From the NCBI RefSeq assembly GCF_000425805.1, contig NZ_AUED01000001.1:620001-684000 (forward strand): a stretch of DNA of 64,000 nucleotides. The letters run 5' to 3'. The translations under genes were made by a program, and so were the position numbers. Below are positions 37,022 to 45,915 of the stretch, piece by piece. Position 1 is the first letter of the stretch. Each line of letters starts with the position of its first letter. The notes below the pieces were generated by a model. The model searched no databases. It was not told the DNA's origin and saw only the letters and a list, made by a program, of their open reading frames with translations. The DNA comes from Pseudomonas vranovensis DSM 16006. Its GTDB lineage: Bacteria; Pseudomonadota; Gammaproteobacteria; Pseudomonadales; Pseudomonadaceae.

Positions 37022-38106
37022 GATCCACCCCCAAGGGCTACCTCGACCCGCGCCGACAGTCCCGGCACGATACGCCCCGGCAGCGGGTTGCTGGCCAGAC
37101 TGATCTTGACCGGCACCCGCTGCACCACCCGGACAAAGTTGCCGGTGGCGTTGTCGGTAGGCAACAGGCTGAAGGCCGAGCCGCTACCCGGAGCAAAACT
37201 GTCGACCACCCCTTCAAGCACGTCATCAGGAAAGCCATCGACCGTGATGCGCACACGCAGGCCGGGCTGCAGCTGTTCAAGCTGGGTTTCCTTGAAATTG
37301 GCCACCACCCACACATCGTCCACCGGCACGATGTCGAGCAAGGCAACGCCGGTTGTCACGTAGCGGCCCACCCGTACCTGGCGGTTACCGACAATGCCGC
37401 CTACCGGTGCCCGCACCACGGTGCTGTCCAGGTCGATCCGGGCCAGGTCCAGTGCGGCTTGAGCCTGCATCACCGCAGCCACGGCGGCTTCGCGCTGGGC
37501 CACCAGTACGGCAATGGTCTGCTGCTGAGCGTCCACGGACGCGGAGGTCGCCGACACGCTGGCCACTGCCTTGGAGCGTGCTGCGCCCGTTTCGTCGACC
37601 AGGGCCTGGCTGACCGCGTGGCTGACGATCAGTTTGCGGCTGCGGTCGTGGGTCTTGTTGGCCAGGTTCATGTCGGCGGCGGCCGAGCGGTGCTGCGCCT
37701 GTGCCTGGCGAATAAGGGCATGCTGCAAGCGGGTCTGGGCGTCTATATGGCTCAAGCGTGCCTGGGCTGCGCTGACATTGGCCGCGGCCTGTGCCAGGTG
37801 CGCACGGTAGTCCTTGTCATCGATACGAAACAGCACCTCGCCGGCCCGCACCGCCTGGTTGTCCCTGACCTCGACCGTTGTGACATAACCGGCCACCTTG
37901 GCGGCAAGCGAGGTGACGTCGCCGCGCACATAGGCGTTGTCGGTCGAGATGCTGGCGCCGCCGAATGCCATCACCCAACCGCCCACCATCACTGCCAGGG
38001 CACTGGCGCACAACAACAGGCCGACGGCCTTGCGCTTGCCCGGGCGTGGCGGGTCAGGCACCTGGGCGTGTGGGGCGCTGTCGACACTGGTTTGCGGGGC
38101 GTTCAT
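37018..38106 (-). CDS. HlyD/EmrA-family membrane fusion protein
   Basis: A 362-residue periplasmic adaptor with one N-terminal anchor helix (about residues 28-48). The lipoyl half motifs are GYVTTVEVRDNQAVRAGEVL and RAPVGGIVGNRQVRVGRYV, with a long alpha-helical hairpin between and the beta-barrel segment VWVVANFKETQLEQLQPG. This is the EmrA pattern. It is coupled by a four-base overlap to the downstream EmrB-like gene. AGGA stands nine bases before the ATG. A hairpin separates it from the upstream cupin gene. Confidence 0.88.
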   Translation of the reverse strand: MNAPQTSVDSAPHAQVPDPPRPGKRKAVGLLLCASALAVMVGGWVMAFGGASISTDNAYVRGDVTSLAAKVAGYVTTVEVRDNQAVRAGEVLFRIDDKDYRAHLAQAAANVSAAQARLSHIDAQTRLQHALIRQAQAQHRSAAADMNLANKTHDRSRKLIVSHAVSQALVDETGAARSKAVASVSATSASVDAQQQTIAVLVAQREAAVAAVMQAQAALDLARIDLDSTVVRAPVGGIVGNRQVRVGRYVTTGVALLDIVPVDDVWVVANFKETQLEQLQPGLRVRITVDGFPDDVLEGVVDSFAPGSGSAFSLLPTDNATGNFVRVVQRVPVKISLASNPLPGRIVPGLSARVEVALGGGS

Positions 38107-38133
38107 GTTGGTGTGTCCTGTGCAGGGCCAGCG

Positions 38134-38160
38134 CCCTCGGCAACGCTGGGCTGCCGAGGG
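38134..38160. terminator. Intercistronic hairpin between cupin and emrA-like genes
   Basis: CCCTCGGCA and its exact complement TGCCGAGGG with a nine-base loop. No T run follows in the minus direction, so partial attenuation or RNA protection is more likely than full termination. Confidence 0.5.
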
Positions 38161-38178
38161 TCGGGCAGTGAGTGGGGG

Positions 38179-38592
38179 TCAGGGCTTGACCGGCTTGACC
38201 AGCTCCTTCTCGCTGCTGTCGAGCACGAATACCGCCAGCAGGCGGGCAGGCTCGGTGGTGCTGGCGTTGGCGCTGACGGCATGGAAGGCGCCGGGTTCTT
38301 CGACGAAGTTTTCGCCGGCCTCATAGACCTTTTCTGGCGCGTCACCGACCTTGCTGCGCACCGCGCCCTCAAGCACCGTGGCATAGATGAAGGCCGACTT
38401 CGGATGCAGATGGGCCGGGGAGGCGCCACCAGGGGCGTATTCCACCAGCACACCCTTCATGCTCTTGCCCGGTACATTGGGCAGGGCGCGGTCGAACACC
38501 ACCGTGACCTTGCCCGGCTGCGGTTCGGCGGCCCAGGCCGTGCTGAGGGTCAAGGTCGCAAAGACGGCGGCCAGTACAGTTCGGCTAAACAT
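38179..38592 (-). CDS. Periplasmic cupin-domain protein
   Basis: A 137-residue secreted protein. A Sec signal peptide (about residues 1-22, ending AWA) precedes a single cupin barrel with the metal motif PAHLHPKSAFIYATVLEG in module 1 and FVEEPGAFHAVSANAS in module 2. His and Glu ligands are present. AGGAG is seven bases before the ATG at 38592. It lies between the NmrA-like gene and the exporter genes on the same strand. Function unknown. Confidence 0.82.
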   Translation of the reverse strand: MFSRTVLAAVFATLTLSTAWAAEPQPGKVTVVFDRALPNVPGKSMKGVLVEYAPGGASPAHLHPKSAFIYATVLEGAVRSKVGDAPEKVYEAGENFVEEPGAFHAVSANASTTEPARLLAVFVLDSSEKELVKPVKP

Positions 38593-38626
38593 GGCAGTGC
38601 TCCTGTTCAAGTAGATGAGGGAAGGC

Positions 38627-39382
38627 TCAGCGCCCGGCCTGGGCTGCGAGCCAGTCCTCGAAACGGATGGCACCCAGGCGCGGATTGCGGCTGCCCGGGG
38701 TCAGCGATTGATCGTCGAGCTCGGATCCGAAGTAGCGGGCGTGTACATCAGCGACCACCTTGCGGGTGTCCTGGGTGGCGTGGAAAAAGCGTCGCACCAG
38801 CTCGTCCATTGGCATGGCCTCGGGCCCGGCGACTTCTGCCGTGCCGTTGAGTGGTGTGGCCAGGGTGACATCGGCCAGCGCCGCGACAACATCGTCCGAT
38901 GCCAGCGGCTGGATCAGCGCGGGCGACAGGTGGACCTCTTCGCCCACCGTGGCTGACTGGGCGATGCCGCCGACAAACTCGAAGAACTGCGTGGCCCGCA
39001 GGATGCTGTACGGCATGCCGGAGGCCTTGATGAGGTTTTCCTGGGCAACCTTGGCGCGAAAGTAGCCGTTCTCGGGTTGCCGTTCGCAGCTGACAATCGA
39101 CAGCGCCACGTGATGGCGTACACCCGCAGCGGCTTCGGCTGCCAACAGGTTGCGGGTCGAGGTCTGGAAAAACTCCAGCACCGCCTGGTCGTCCCAGGCA
39201 GGGGCGTTGGCGACGTCGACGACAATGTCGGCGCCATCCATGGCCTCGGCCAGTCCTTCACGGGTGATGCTGTTCACGCCGGTATTGGGGGAGGCGGCGA
39301 GCGCCTCATGGCCGCGCTGACGAAGGGTGTTCACAAGTTTTGAGCCGATGAGGCCGGTGCCTCCGATAACGACGATCTTCAT
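38627..39382 (-). CDS. NmrA-like/atypical SDR NAD(P)-binding protein
   Basis: A 251-residue atypical short-chain dehydrogenase. The Rossmann motif MKIVVIGGTGLIGSKLVNTL is at the extreme N-terminus. The usual YxxxK is replaced by GYFRAKVAQENL, where Y and K are still spaced as in the extended type. NmrA-like proteins sense NAD(P) redox state or reduce quinone-type compounds. It is first in the minus-strand operon and divergent from the winged-helix/TPR regulator. GGAG is seven bases before the ATG at 39382. Confidence 0.83.
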   Translation of the reverse strand: MKIVVIGGTGLIGSKLVNTLRQRGHEALAASPNTGVNSITREGLAEAMDGADIVVDVANAPAWDDQAVLEFFQTSTRNLLAAEAAAGVRHHVALSIVSCERQPENGYFRAKVAQENLIKASGMPYSILRATQFFEFVGGIAQSATVGEEVHLSPALIQPLASDDVVAALADVTLATPLNGTAEVAGPEAMPMDELVRRFFHATQDTRKVVADVHARYFGSELDDQSLTPGSRNPRLGAIRFEDWLAAQAGR

Positions 39383-39399
39383 GGTGTTTCTCCGCTTGC

Positions 39400-39420
39400 C
39401 GACGGCAACCGTTGCTGTCG
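39400..39420. promoter_or_regulatory. Near-perfect palindrome in the divergent promoter region
   Basis: CGACGGCAA-CCG-TTGCTGTCG has one mismatched pair in nine. It lies 18 bp upstream of the NmrA-like start and about 200 bp from the divergent regulator's start, a plausible operator. Confidence 0.4.
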
Positions 39421-39621
39421 ATGTACAGAGCGTGCGCCGGTAGAGGAGGGAAGTCCTTGTGCCCGCCTTGGGTTTGCCTTCGAGTGTGCTTGGATTTCTG
39501 TCCAATTTCGCCGGCCGTCTTGCGTGACGGTGCAGCGACCGGCAGGCTGCCGTATGATCGAAAGCAGCCACCAGCCCGCTCGGACACGGAGTCGAGAGCA
39601 CTCGACCAAAGGATCCGTACT

Positions 39622-41181
39622 TTGCAATTCGTGTTTGAAGACTACGTGCTCGACCAGCAGCGCCGGGAGCTGACCCTGCGCGGTCAGGTCGTGGCCGTCG
39701 GGCCACAGGTGTTCGACCTGCTGCTGCAGCTGGTCAGTAACGGCGAGCGAGTGATGAGCAAGGATGAGTTGCTCAAGGCGGTGTGGGGCGAGCGGATCGT
39801 CTCCGAATCAACCATCACCAGCCACATCAATGCAGTGCGCAAGGCCATCGGCGATACCGGCGAGGAACAACGCCTGGTGCGCACGGTGGCGCGCAAGGGC
39901 TACCGCTTTGTCGGCCAGATCAAGCGCGAGGAAGGTGAGCCAGTGAGCCTTGAGCCCACTGCACCGGCCGTGGCACTGGCGCTGCCCGACAAACCGTCCA
40001 TTACCGTGCTGCCGTTTCATAACCTCAGCGGCGATGCGCAGCAGGACTATTTCGCCGATGGCGTGGTGGAAGACATCATCGCCGCCCTGTCGCGGCTGCG
40101 CTGGCTGTTCGTCATTGCTCGCAATACCAGCTTTACCTACAAGGGCCGAGCGGTGGATGCACATGCCGTCGGCCAGGAGCTGGGCGTGCGCTACGTACTC
40201 GAAGGCAGCGTGCGCAAAGCCGGCAACAAGGTGCGCATCACTGGCCAACTGATTGATGCAAGCACCGGTACTCACCTGTGGGCCGAGCGTTTCGAAGGCC
40301 TGCTCGATGACATCTTCGAGTTGCAGGACCAGGTCACCGAAAATGTGGTGGGTGCCATTGCCCCGCAGCTTGAGCGGGCGGAGATCGAACGGGCCAAGCG
40401 CAAGCCCACCGACAGCCTGGACGCCTATGACTACTATCTGCAAGGCGTTGCCAAACTGCACAACGGCACGCGCGAGGCCATTGACCAGGCATTGCTGCTG
40501 TTCTACAAAGCCGTCGAACTGGACCCTGAATACGCCTCGGCCTACGGCATGGCCGCCTGGTGCCACTTCTGGCGAAAATTGAATGGCTGGATGGACAACC
40601 GAGCGGTGGAAATTGCCGAAGGAGCACGCCTGGCGCGCCTGGCCGTGACCCTTGGCCGCGACGATGCGGTAGCCTTGACGCGCGGCGGTCATGCACTGGC
40701 CCACCTGGCCGGTGATGTCGATGGCGGCATTGCCTTGCTGGACCGAGCCCGGCTGCTCAATCCCAACCTGGCGCCGGCCTGGTACCTGGGCGGGATATTA
40801 CGTGCATTCCGGGGTGAAACCGATGCCGCCATCGCCGACCTCACCCATGCGGTACGCTTGAGCCCGCTGGACCCGGAAATGTTCAGAATGCAGATCGGCA
40901 TGGCGCTGGCGCAGTTCTTCGCCGGGCACTTCGATGCCGCCGGCAGTTGGGCGGAAAAGGCCCTGGGCAACCTGCCCAACCTCTTGGCACCGGTTGCCCT
41001 GGTGGCCGCCAGCTATGCGCTCAGCGGGCGGATGGACAAGGCGCAGCAGGCCGCCGGGCGCCTGCAGCAGCTGGATCCCACGCTGCGCGTGTCGACGTTG
41101 AGGGAGTGGCTGCCGATCCAGCGCCCAGAAGACCTTGCACGGTTTGCCGAAGGGCTTCGGCTGGCGGGGTTGCCGGAGTAG
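39622..41181 (+). CDS. Winged-helix (OmpR/CadC-type) regulator with TolB/FlgO-like and TPR domains
   Basis: A 519-residue one-component regulator. An OmpR-type DNA-binding domain fills residues 1-105 (FVFEDYVLDQQRRELTLRGQ, SHINAVRKAIGD, VARKGYRFVG). A TolB/FlgO-like domain covers about 125-240 (SITVLPFHNLSGDAQQDYFA), followed by TPR-type helices to the end (AVELDPEYASAYGMAAWCHF). No transmembrane helix is evident, unlike CadC. A TTG at 39622 is chosen: AAGGA lies eight bases upstream and the family starts at this point (LQFVFEDYVL). It is divergent from the NmrA-cupin-EmrAB operon, which it probably controls. Confidence 0.83.
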   Translation: MQFVFEDYVLDQQRRELTLRGQVVAVGPQVFDLLLQLVSNGERVMSKDELLKAVWGERIVSESTITSHINAVRKAIGDTGEEQRLVRTVARKGYRFVGQIKREEGEPVSLEPTAPAVALALPDKPSITVLPFHNLSGDAQQDYFADGVVEDIIAALSRLRWLFVIARNTSFTYKGRAVDAHAVGQELGVRYVLEGSVRKAGNKVRITGQLIDASTGTHLWAERFEGLLDDIFELQDQVTENVVGAIAPQLERAEIERAKRKPTDSLDAYDYYLQGVAKLHNGTREAIDQALLLFYKAVELDPEYASAYGMAAWCHFWRKLNGWMDNRAVEIAEGARLARLAVTLGRDDAVALTRGGHALAHLAGDVDGGIALLDRARLLNPNLAPAWYLGGILRAFRGETDAAIADLTHAVRLSPLDPEMFRMQIGMALAQFFAGHFDAAGSWAEKALGNLPNLLAPVALVAASYALSGRMDKAQQAAGRLQQLDPTLRVSTLREWLPIQRPEDLARFAEGLRLAGLPE

Positions 41182-41295
41182 GGCGAGGAATATCCATCGC
41201 CGCACTCAGCCTGTATGCCGAGTTTGCGTTTGATCTGTATCTACCCGACTGGATAGCCCCGGCCTAGCATCAAACGCTCCCCCCAGGTGCTGGCC

Positions 41296-41769
41296 ATGAG
41301 CGTTTCCGGATTGACCCCCCGTCGGCTGGTGCCGACCGACCTTGAGATGATCTGCGCGCATCGCGAAGCAATGTTCCTCGAAGCGAGCGGTGACCCTGCA
41401 CAATTGCGCCTGATGACCGAACACTTCCGGGCCTGGCTTGAACCACGCCTGGCCGATGGCCGCTACTACGGCTTTGCCTTCTTGGACGCCGATCAACCCG
41501 TGGCGGCGATTGGCCTGATGTCCCTCGACTGGCCACCTCATCCCTTCCACCCGACCCAAGGTGAGCGTGGCTATGTGCTCAACGTGTTTATCGAACCTGC
41601 TTACCGACGCCGGGGCCTGGCCACCGCACTGATGCAACTGGCGCAGGCAGAATTTACCCAGCGAGGTATCAACTTCGCCGTACTGCATGCGACCGAGGCG
41701 GGCAGGCCGGTGTATGAAGGGCTGGGGTGGAAGCCGACGGCGGAAATGGCCAAGGCATTGAACCTGTAG
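41296..41769 (+). CDS. GNAT-family N-acetyltransferase
   Basis: A 157-residue acetyltransferase. The acetyl-CoA pyrophosphate-binding motif is RRRGLATALM, followed by FAVLHATEAGRPVYEGLGW, the motif B region. The acceptor substrate is not readable. A GTG at 41287 is also in frame; the ATG at 41296 is chosen because an AGG lies eight bases upstream. Followed immediately by REP-like repeats. Confidence 0.83.
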   Translation: MSVSGLTPRRLVPTDLEMICAHREAMFLEASGDPAQLRLMTEHFRAWLEPRLADGRYYGFAFLDADQPVAAIGLMSLDWPPHPFHPTQGERGYVLNVFIEPAYRRRGLATALMQLAQAEFTQRGINFAVLHATEAGRPVYEGLGWKPTAEMAKALNL

Positions 41770-41873
41770 GAGCGGGCTTGCCCCGCGAGCGGCCAAAACA
41801 TCCCGCGAATCTGCAGTTGCCTGGAACACGGCCGCTGCGCGGCCGATCGCGGGCAAGTCCCGCTCCCACAGGA
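41769..41873. repeat. Inverted pair of REP-like elements
   Basis: GAGCGGGCTTGCCCCGCGA starts just after the GNAT stop; its near-complement TCGCGGGCAAGTCCCGCTCC ends near 41870. They form a classic head-to-head REP pair of the dispersed family. Confidence 0.7.
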
Positions 41874-42128
41874 TTCGTATGTACCGCAAGTGTGGTGTAT
41901 CTCAGGGCGACGCCGAACCTGTGGGCGCTGGCTTGCCAACGACAGGGCCGATGCAGCTTTCCGATCAAGAGGCTGTTTGAGACCTTGCCATGAACCATGG
42001 ATTCTCCCACAGAGCCTGTGCCAGGCAGTTGCTCCTGCAGCCGTTTGTCGATGATCAGCGGGCGTTGTCGATTCCCTTGTCAGCCGATCGACTACTTCGC
42101 AGACACCCCCAATGCAGGAGTAATCACC
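41770..42128. other. Gene-free stretch with REP pair
   Basis: About 360 bp without a convincing gene. The first 105 bp are the REP pair. The rest holds the leader of the DUF1428 gene, with AGGAGTAATCACC directly before its ATG. I see no clear promoter. Confidence 0.5.
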
Positions 42129-42482
42129 ATGGCTTACGTCGAAGGTTTTGTCATTGCAGTGCCCACCGCCAACCGCGAGCAATTCAAGCAGCACGCCGAA
42201 AAAGCAGCCGTCGTGTTCAAGGAAGCCGGTGCCCTGAAGGTCATCGAATGCTGGGGCGACGATGTGCCGGACGGCAAGGTCACCTCGTTCCCGATGGCGG
42301 TGAAATGCAGGCCGGATGAAACGGTGGTGTTTTCCTGGATTCTCTGGCCTTCCCGCGAGAAGCGGGATGCCGGGTTCAAGCAGGTGATGGACGATGCGCG
42401 GCTGCAACCGGACAAGAACCCCATGCCATTCGATGGGCAGCGGATGATTTTTGGTGGGTTCGAGGTCCTGGTGGATGTTTGA
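42129..42482 (+). CDS. DUF1428 family protein
   Basis: A 117-residue protein of the DUF1428 family (dimeric alpha/beta-barrel fold), with MAYVEGFVIAVPTANREQFK and ECWGDDVPDGKVTSFPMAVK as the family's signature regions. No function is established. AGGAG is eight bases before the ATG at 42129. A hairpin separates it from the convergent chemoreceptor gene. Confidence 0.9.
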   Translation: MAYVEGFVIAVPTANREQFKQHAEKAAVVFKEAGALKVIECWGDDVPDGKVTSFPMAVKCRPDETVVFSWILWPSREKRDAGFKQVMDDARLQPDKNPMPFDGQRMIFGGFEVLVDV

Positions 42483-42490
42483 GCCCCATC

Positions 42491-42516
42491 GCGGGGCAAG
42501 TTCTACCTTGCCCCGC
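42491..42516. terminator. Bidirectional hairpin between DUF1428 and chemoreceptor genes
   Basis: GCGGGGCAAG-TTCTAC-CTTGCCCCGC is a perfect ten-base stem between two converging genes, built from the dispersed CGGGGCAAG repeat unit. No T run. Confidence 0.65.
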
Positions 42517-42524
42517 AATCACGG

Positions 42525-44150
42525 TCACACCCGGAACCGCCCCACCAATCCGGTCAATTCCTCAGCCAGTCGCGACAATCCCTGGCTGGCCTCCCGCGTC
42601 TGTTGCGCGCCCAACGCCGAGCGGCTCGACAGCTCACGGATGTTCAACAGGTTGCGGTCCACCTCCCTCGCCACCTGCGCCTGCTCTTGCGCCGCGCTGG
42701 CAATCACCAGGTTGCGCTCGTTGATTTCGCCAATGGCGCTATAGATGCCTTCCAGCACGTGGCCTGAAGCCTGGGTAATGCCCAGTGTCGATTGAGCACG
42801 CTGGGTACTGGCCTGCATCGATGCCACCGCTGCTTCGGTACCTTGCTTGACCCCGGCGATCATCTGCTCGATTTCCTGGGTCGATTGCTGGGTGCGGTAG
42901 GCGAGGGTCCGTACTTCGTCGGCCACCACGGCAAAGCCTCGCCCGGCCTCACCGGCGCGGGCGGCCTCAATGGCGGCGTTGAGGGCCAGCAGGTTGGTTT
43001 GTTCCGACACCGCGCGGATCACTTCCAGTACCTGGCCGATGTCACGAATCTGCCCGGCCAGTTGTTGCAGGCGCTCACTGCTGATCTGCACTTCGCCGGC
43101 CATCGCACGGGTGCCGTCGAGGTTTTCGCCGACCTGCTGGCGGCTCTGTTCGGCAAGCTGGTTCGAGGCGTTGGCTGCCTGCGAAGTGGACACCGCATTG
43201 CGCGCTACTTCCTCCACGGCAGTGGTCATTTCGGTAACGGCGGTGGCGGCCTGTTCCAGCTCCTGGTCCTGCTGGCGCAGGCTGTGGGTACTCTGTTCAG
43301 TGATGTTGTCCAGCACCTGCGCGGCCTGCGCCACTTGCGCCGCATAGGCGGTGAACTGGGCCAGGGTGGCGCGCTGGCTTTTTTGCATGTGGGCAAGGTT
43401 GGCGAACAGCTGGCCGATTTCATCGCGGGTTGTGACCTGCACGGTCACGCTCAAGTCATCCTGGGCGAAACGCTGGAAATGCCCGCTGGCGTCGAGCAGC
43501 GGACGCAACACACGGCGGGCGACAAAAGCCCAGCACAGTGCAGCCAGAAACAGCGTGAGCACCACCAGGGCCACGCTCAGAACCTTGGCGGCCTGCAGGC
43601 GGCGGTCGGACTCAAGCATGATCTGCTGGCTGCGCTCGCTCAGGGCCGCCACCAGTTGCTGACGCAAGGCCTGCAGGCGGGCCATGGCATTGCCGGCGTT
43701 GGTGTTGACGCTGAAGTAGCGCTGCAGGTCGTTCATGCGCATCGCTTCGCGCTGGCCGGCCACTGCCTGGGCGTATTCATCGAAGGTACGTTGAAGGTCA
43801 AGGGCCAGGGCGCTAAACGCAGGCTCCTGGGCAGTGGCGACCAGCTCGGCAAACAGCCCACGGCTGTTGGCGATCAACTGTTCGGACATTGCCATGCGCT
43901 TGTTGGCGCTCTCAGTGTGGCCACCGCTCTGCTCGATAAAGCCCGAAGACACGTTGGCACTGGCGCGGATCGCCATCAGCAGCGCGTTGTTCAGCCGGTC
44001 CGCCTGGTGCGCGGTCTGGTCCAGTTCGGTGATCTGCTGGTCGCTGCCCACTGCCGCGCGCCAGGCGCTGAGGGTCGAGAACAGCAAGGTGAGGGTGAAC
44101 AGCGCCAGCACCCAGAACATGCCAGTGCGGATTTTCAAGTCGGCGAACAT
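42525..44150 (-). CDS. Methyl-accepting chemotaxis protein
   Basis: A 541-residue transmembrane chemoreceptor. TM1 is about residues 10-30, followed by a four-helix-bundle periplasmic sensor (about 31-190), TM2 (about 191-212), HAMP ([20 protein letters not shown]) and a cytoplasmic signalling domain. The hairpin tip is [20 protein letters not shown], then [15 protein letters not shown], which contacts CheA/CheW. The Tar-like sensor suggests a small ligand such as an amino acid or organic acid, not identifiable by eye. No C-terminal CheR-tethering pentapeptide is present (ends LVGRFRV). Confidence 0.92.
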   Translation of the reverse strand: MFADLKIRTGMFWVLALFTLTLLFSTLSAWRAAVGSDQQITELDQTAHQADRLNNALLMAIRASANVSSGFIEQSGGHTESANKRMAMSEQLIANSRGLFAELVATAQEPAFSALALDLQRTFDEYAQAVAGQREAMRMNDLQRYFSVNTNAGNAMARLQALRQQLVAALSERSQQIMLESDRRLQAAKVLSVALVVLTLFLAALCWAFVARRVLRPLLDASGHFQRFAQDDLSVTVQVTTRDEIGQLFANLAHMQKSQRATLAQFTAYAAQVAQAAQVLDNITEQSTHSLRQQDQELEQAATAVTEMTTAVEEVARNAVSTSQAANASNQLAEQSRQQVGENLDGTRAMAGEVQISSERLQQLAGQIRDIGQVLEVIRAVSEQTNLLALNAAIEAARAGEAGRGFAVVADEVRTLAYRTQQSTQEIEQMIAGVKQGTEAAVASMQASTQRAQSTLGITQASGHVLEGIYSAIGEINERNLVIASAAQEQAQVAREVDRNLLNIRELSSRSALGAQQTREASQGLSRLAEELTGLVGRFRV

Positions 44151-44290
44151 GCAGGCAGTACTCCTTTGTAGTTGTTATCAGCGCCACCCGGTGCCGGGCA
44201 GTCGGCGCTGTGTGGTCTGCTATCGGAGCTGCTGCTGGCAAACTTGAGGGCTGAAAGACGCTTGTGTTCGATTACCGCACGGTGACTGCT

Positions 44291-45202
44291 TCAGCGTCCC
44301 TCGTGCTGTCGCCGGTAGGCACCTGGCTGCACGCCGACGGCCTTGCTGAAGGCGCGGGTGAAGGCGGCGATGGACTGGTAGCCGACGGCGGCGCACACCT
44401 GCTCGACGGTATTGTGGGCCTTGAGCAATTGGCAGGCATGACGCATGCGCAGGGCCAGCAGCACTTGCCCCGGGGACTCTCCGGCCAGTTCGGTGAAGCG
44501 CTTGAAGAAGGCCGAACGTGAAAGCCCCGTGCAAGCCGCCATGCTTTCCAGTGGCCAGGGGTGCTCGGGGTGGGCGATCAGTTGTTCGACCAGAGGCGCG
44601 AATTGCGGGTGACGGGCCAGGGCCACCAGACCATTCATGCCAGCGTCGCCTTGCACGTGCTGGCGCAGCACGTAGAGAAACAACAGGTGGCTCAAGCGCT
44701 CAAGCAACGCCGAGGAGGGCGACGGCTGGCGCTGGCACTCGGCAAGGATCAACTCGAAAAGGGCGGTGGCGGCGCTCAGGGCAGGGTCGCCGGCGCGCAG
44801 GATGATCCAGTCGGCCAGGCCCTCGATAATCAGCGACGACAGCCCCGGGTGAAAATGAAAGAACCCGCACACCAGGCCCACGCCGTCGTTGGCGCCGGTG
44901 TCCAGGGGCAGCATGGCCATGCGCGGTTGCTCACGGGCACGTTCGCCGTCAGCCGTACCCGACAACCGATAAGGCAGGTCGCGCAGCAGGAACACCGCAT
45001 CACCGGCTTCAAGGGCAATGGCCTCGGGTTGGTCGTCGATGTGCAGCCAGCAATGGCCCTGCACGATCAAATGAAAACTGGCCCGCGCCAGGCCCTGGGT
45101 GCTGGCGTGCCAGCCCCCGCAGTAACGCCCTACATGGAACAGCGTGGCGTCTAGCTCAAGGCTTTCTAATAACCAATCGACAAGTGGGCTGGATGAAATC
45201 AT
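44291..45202 (-). CDS. AraC-family regulator with N-terminal cupin (Cupin_6)
   Basis: A 303-residue regulator. The N-terminal cupin-type ligand domain has FHLIVQGHCWLHIDD and LEAGDAVFLLRDLPYRLSG. The C-terminal double helix-turn-helix of the AraC type has MAACTGLSRSAFFKRFTELA and AAVGYQSIAAFTRAFSKAVG. It is divergent from the AhpD-like gene at 45308 with 105 bp between, so it probably activates that gene and perhaps the ABC operon beyond it. The effector is unknown. Confidence 0.88.
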   Translation of the reverse strand: MISSSPLVDWLLESLELDATLFHVGRYCGGWHASTQGLARASFHLIVQGHCWLHIDDQPEAIALEAGDAVFLLRDLPYRLSGTADGERAREQPRMAMLPLDTGANDGVGLVCGFFHFHPGLSSLIIEGLADWIILRAGDPALSAATALFELILAECQRQPSPSSALLERLSHLLFLYVLRQHVQGDAGMNGLVALARHPQFAPLVEQLIAHPEHPWPLESMAACTGLSRSAFFKRFTELAGESPGQVLLALRMRHACQLLKAHNTVEQVCAAVGYQSIAAFTRAFSKAVGVQPGAYRRQHEGR

Positions 45203-45307
45203 CTAATGGAAAGACTCAGAAGCAAGTAATAGCGACTCTAGAATATGGAAGGTATTTCTTATAACCAACAGACTGGTAGCACACCCTAGTATGCAGGAGT
45301 CCACTCC

Positions 45308-45865
45308 ATGTCGCGCGTCACTCTACACACACTGCAAACCGCCCCGGAAGCTGCCCGTCCTTTCCTGGAAAGCGCCCACAAAAACTCGGGTTTCATCCCC
45401 AACCTACTGGGCGTGCTGGCCAACGCCCCGGCCGCACTGGAAACCTACGTCACCGTCTCGGCCCTCAATGGCAAGGCCGAGCTGAGCCTGGCCGAGCGTG
45501 AAGTGGTGCAACTGATCGCTGCCACCAACCACGGCTGCGACTTCTGCGTGGCCGGCCACACTGCCGTTGCCCTGAACAAGGCCAAGTTGCCGCAAGACGT
45601 GGTCGACGCCCTGCGTGCTCGCGGCGAGCTGCCACAGGAAAAGCTCGAAGCCCTGGCGGCGTTCACCCGTGAGGTGATCGCTACCCGTGGCGATGTCAGC
45701 GATGTGGGTTACACCGCCTTCCGCGAAGCCGGCTACAGCGAAGGTCATGCACTTGAAGTGATTTTGGGCGTGAGCCTCGCGACGTTGTGCAACTTTGCTA
45801 ATGTGTTCGCCCAAACCCCGCTCAATGACGAGCTGAGCAAGTACCGCTGGCAGCCTTCGGTATAA
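45308..45865 (+). CDS. Carboxymuconolactone decarboxylase/AhpD-like protein
   Basis: A 185-residue all-helical protein of the carboxymuconolactone decarboxylase family, with the AhpD-type redox motif NHGCDFCVAGHTA (Cys77, Cys80, His84). Such proteins act as thiol peroxidases or adaptors to peroxiredoxins; the decarboxylase activity needs other residues. AGGAG is eight bases before the ATG. An intrinsic terminator follows directly, so it may be expressed more strongly than the operon behind it. It is divergent from the AraC regulator. Confidence 0.88.
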   Translation: MSRVTLHTLQTAPEAARPFLESAHKNSGFIPNLLGVLANAPAALETYVTVSALNGKAELSLAEREVVQLIAATNHGCDFCVAGHTAVALNKAKLPQDVVDALRARGELPQEKLEALAAFTREVIATRGDVSDVGYTAFREAGYSEGHALEVILGVSLATLCNFANVFAQTPLNDELSKYRWQPSV

Positions 45866-45875
45866 CGAATCGATG

Positions 45876-45902
45876 GCGCCAGTGTTTACTGGCGCATTTT
45901 TA
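45876..45902 (+). terminator. Intrinsic terminator/attenuator between AhpD-like and ACAD genes
   Basis: GCGCCAGT-GTTT-ACTGGCGC then ATTTTT: an eight-base perfect stem with T run. The AAGGAG of the next gene begins right after the T run, so readthrough would feed directly into it. Confidence 0.75.
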
Positions 45903-45915
45903 AAGGAGTAAACCC

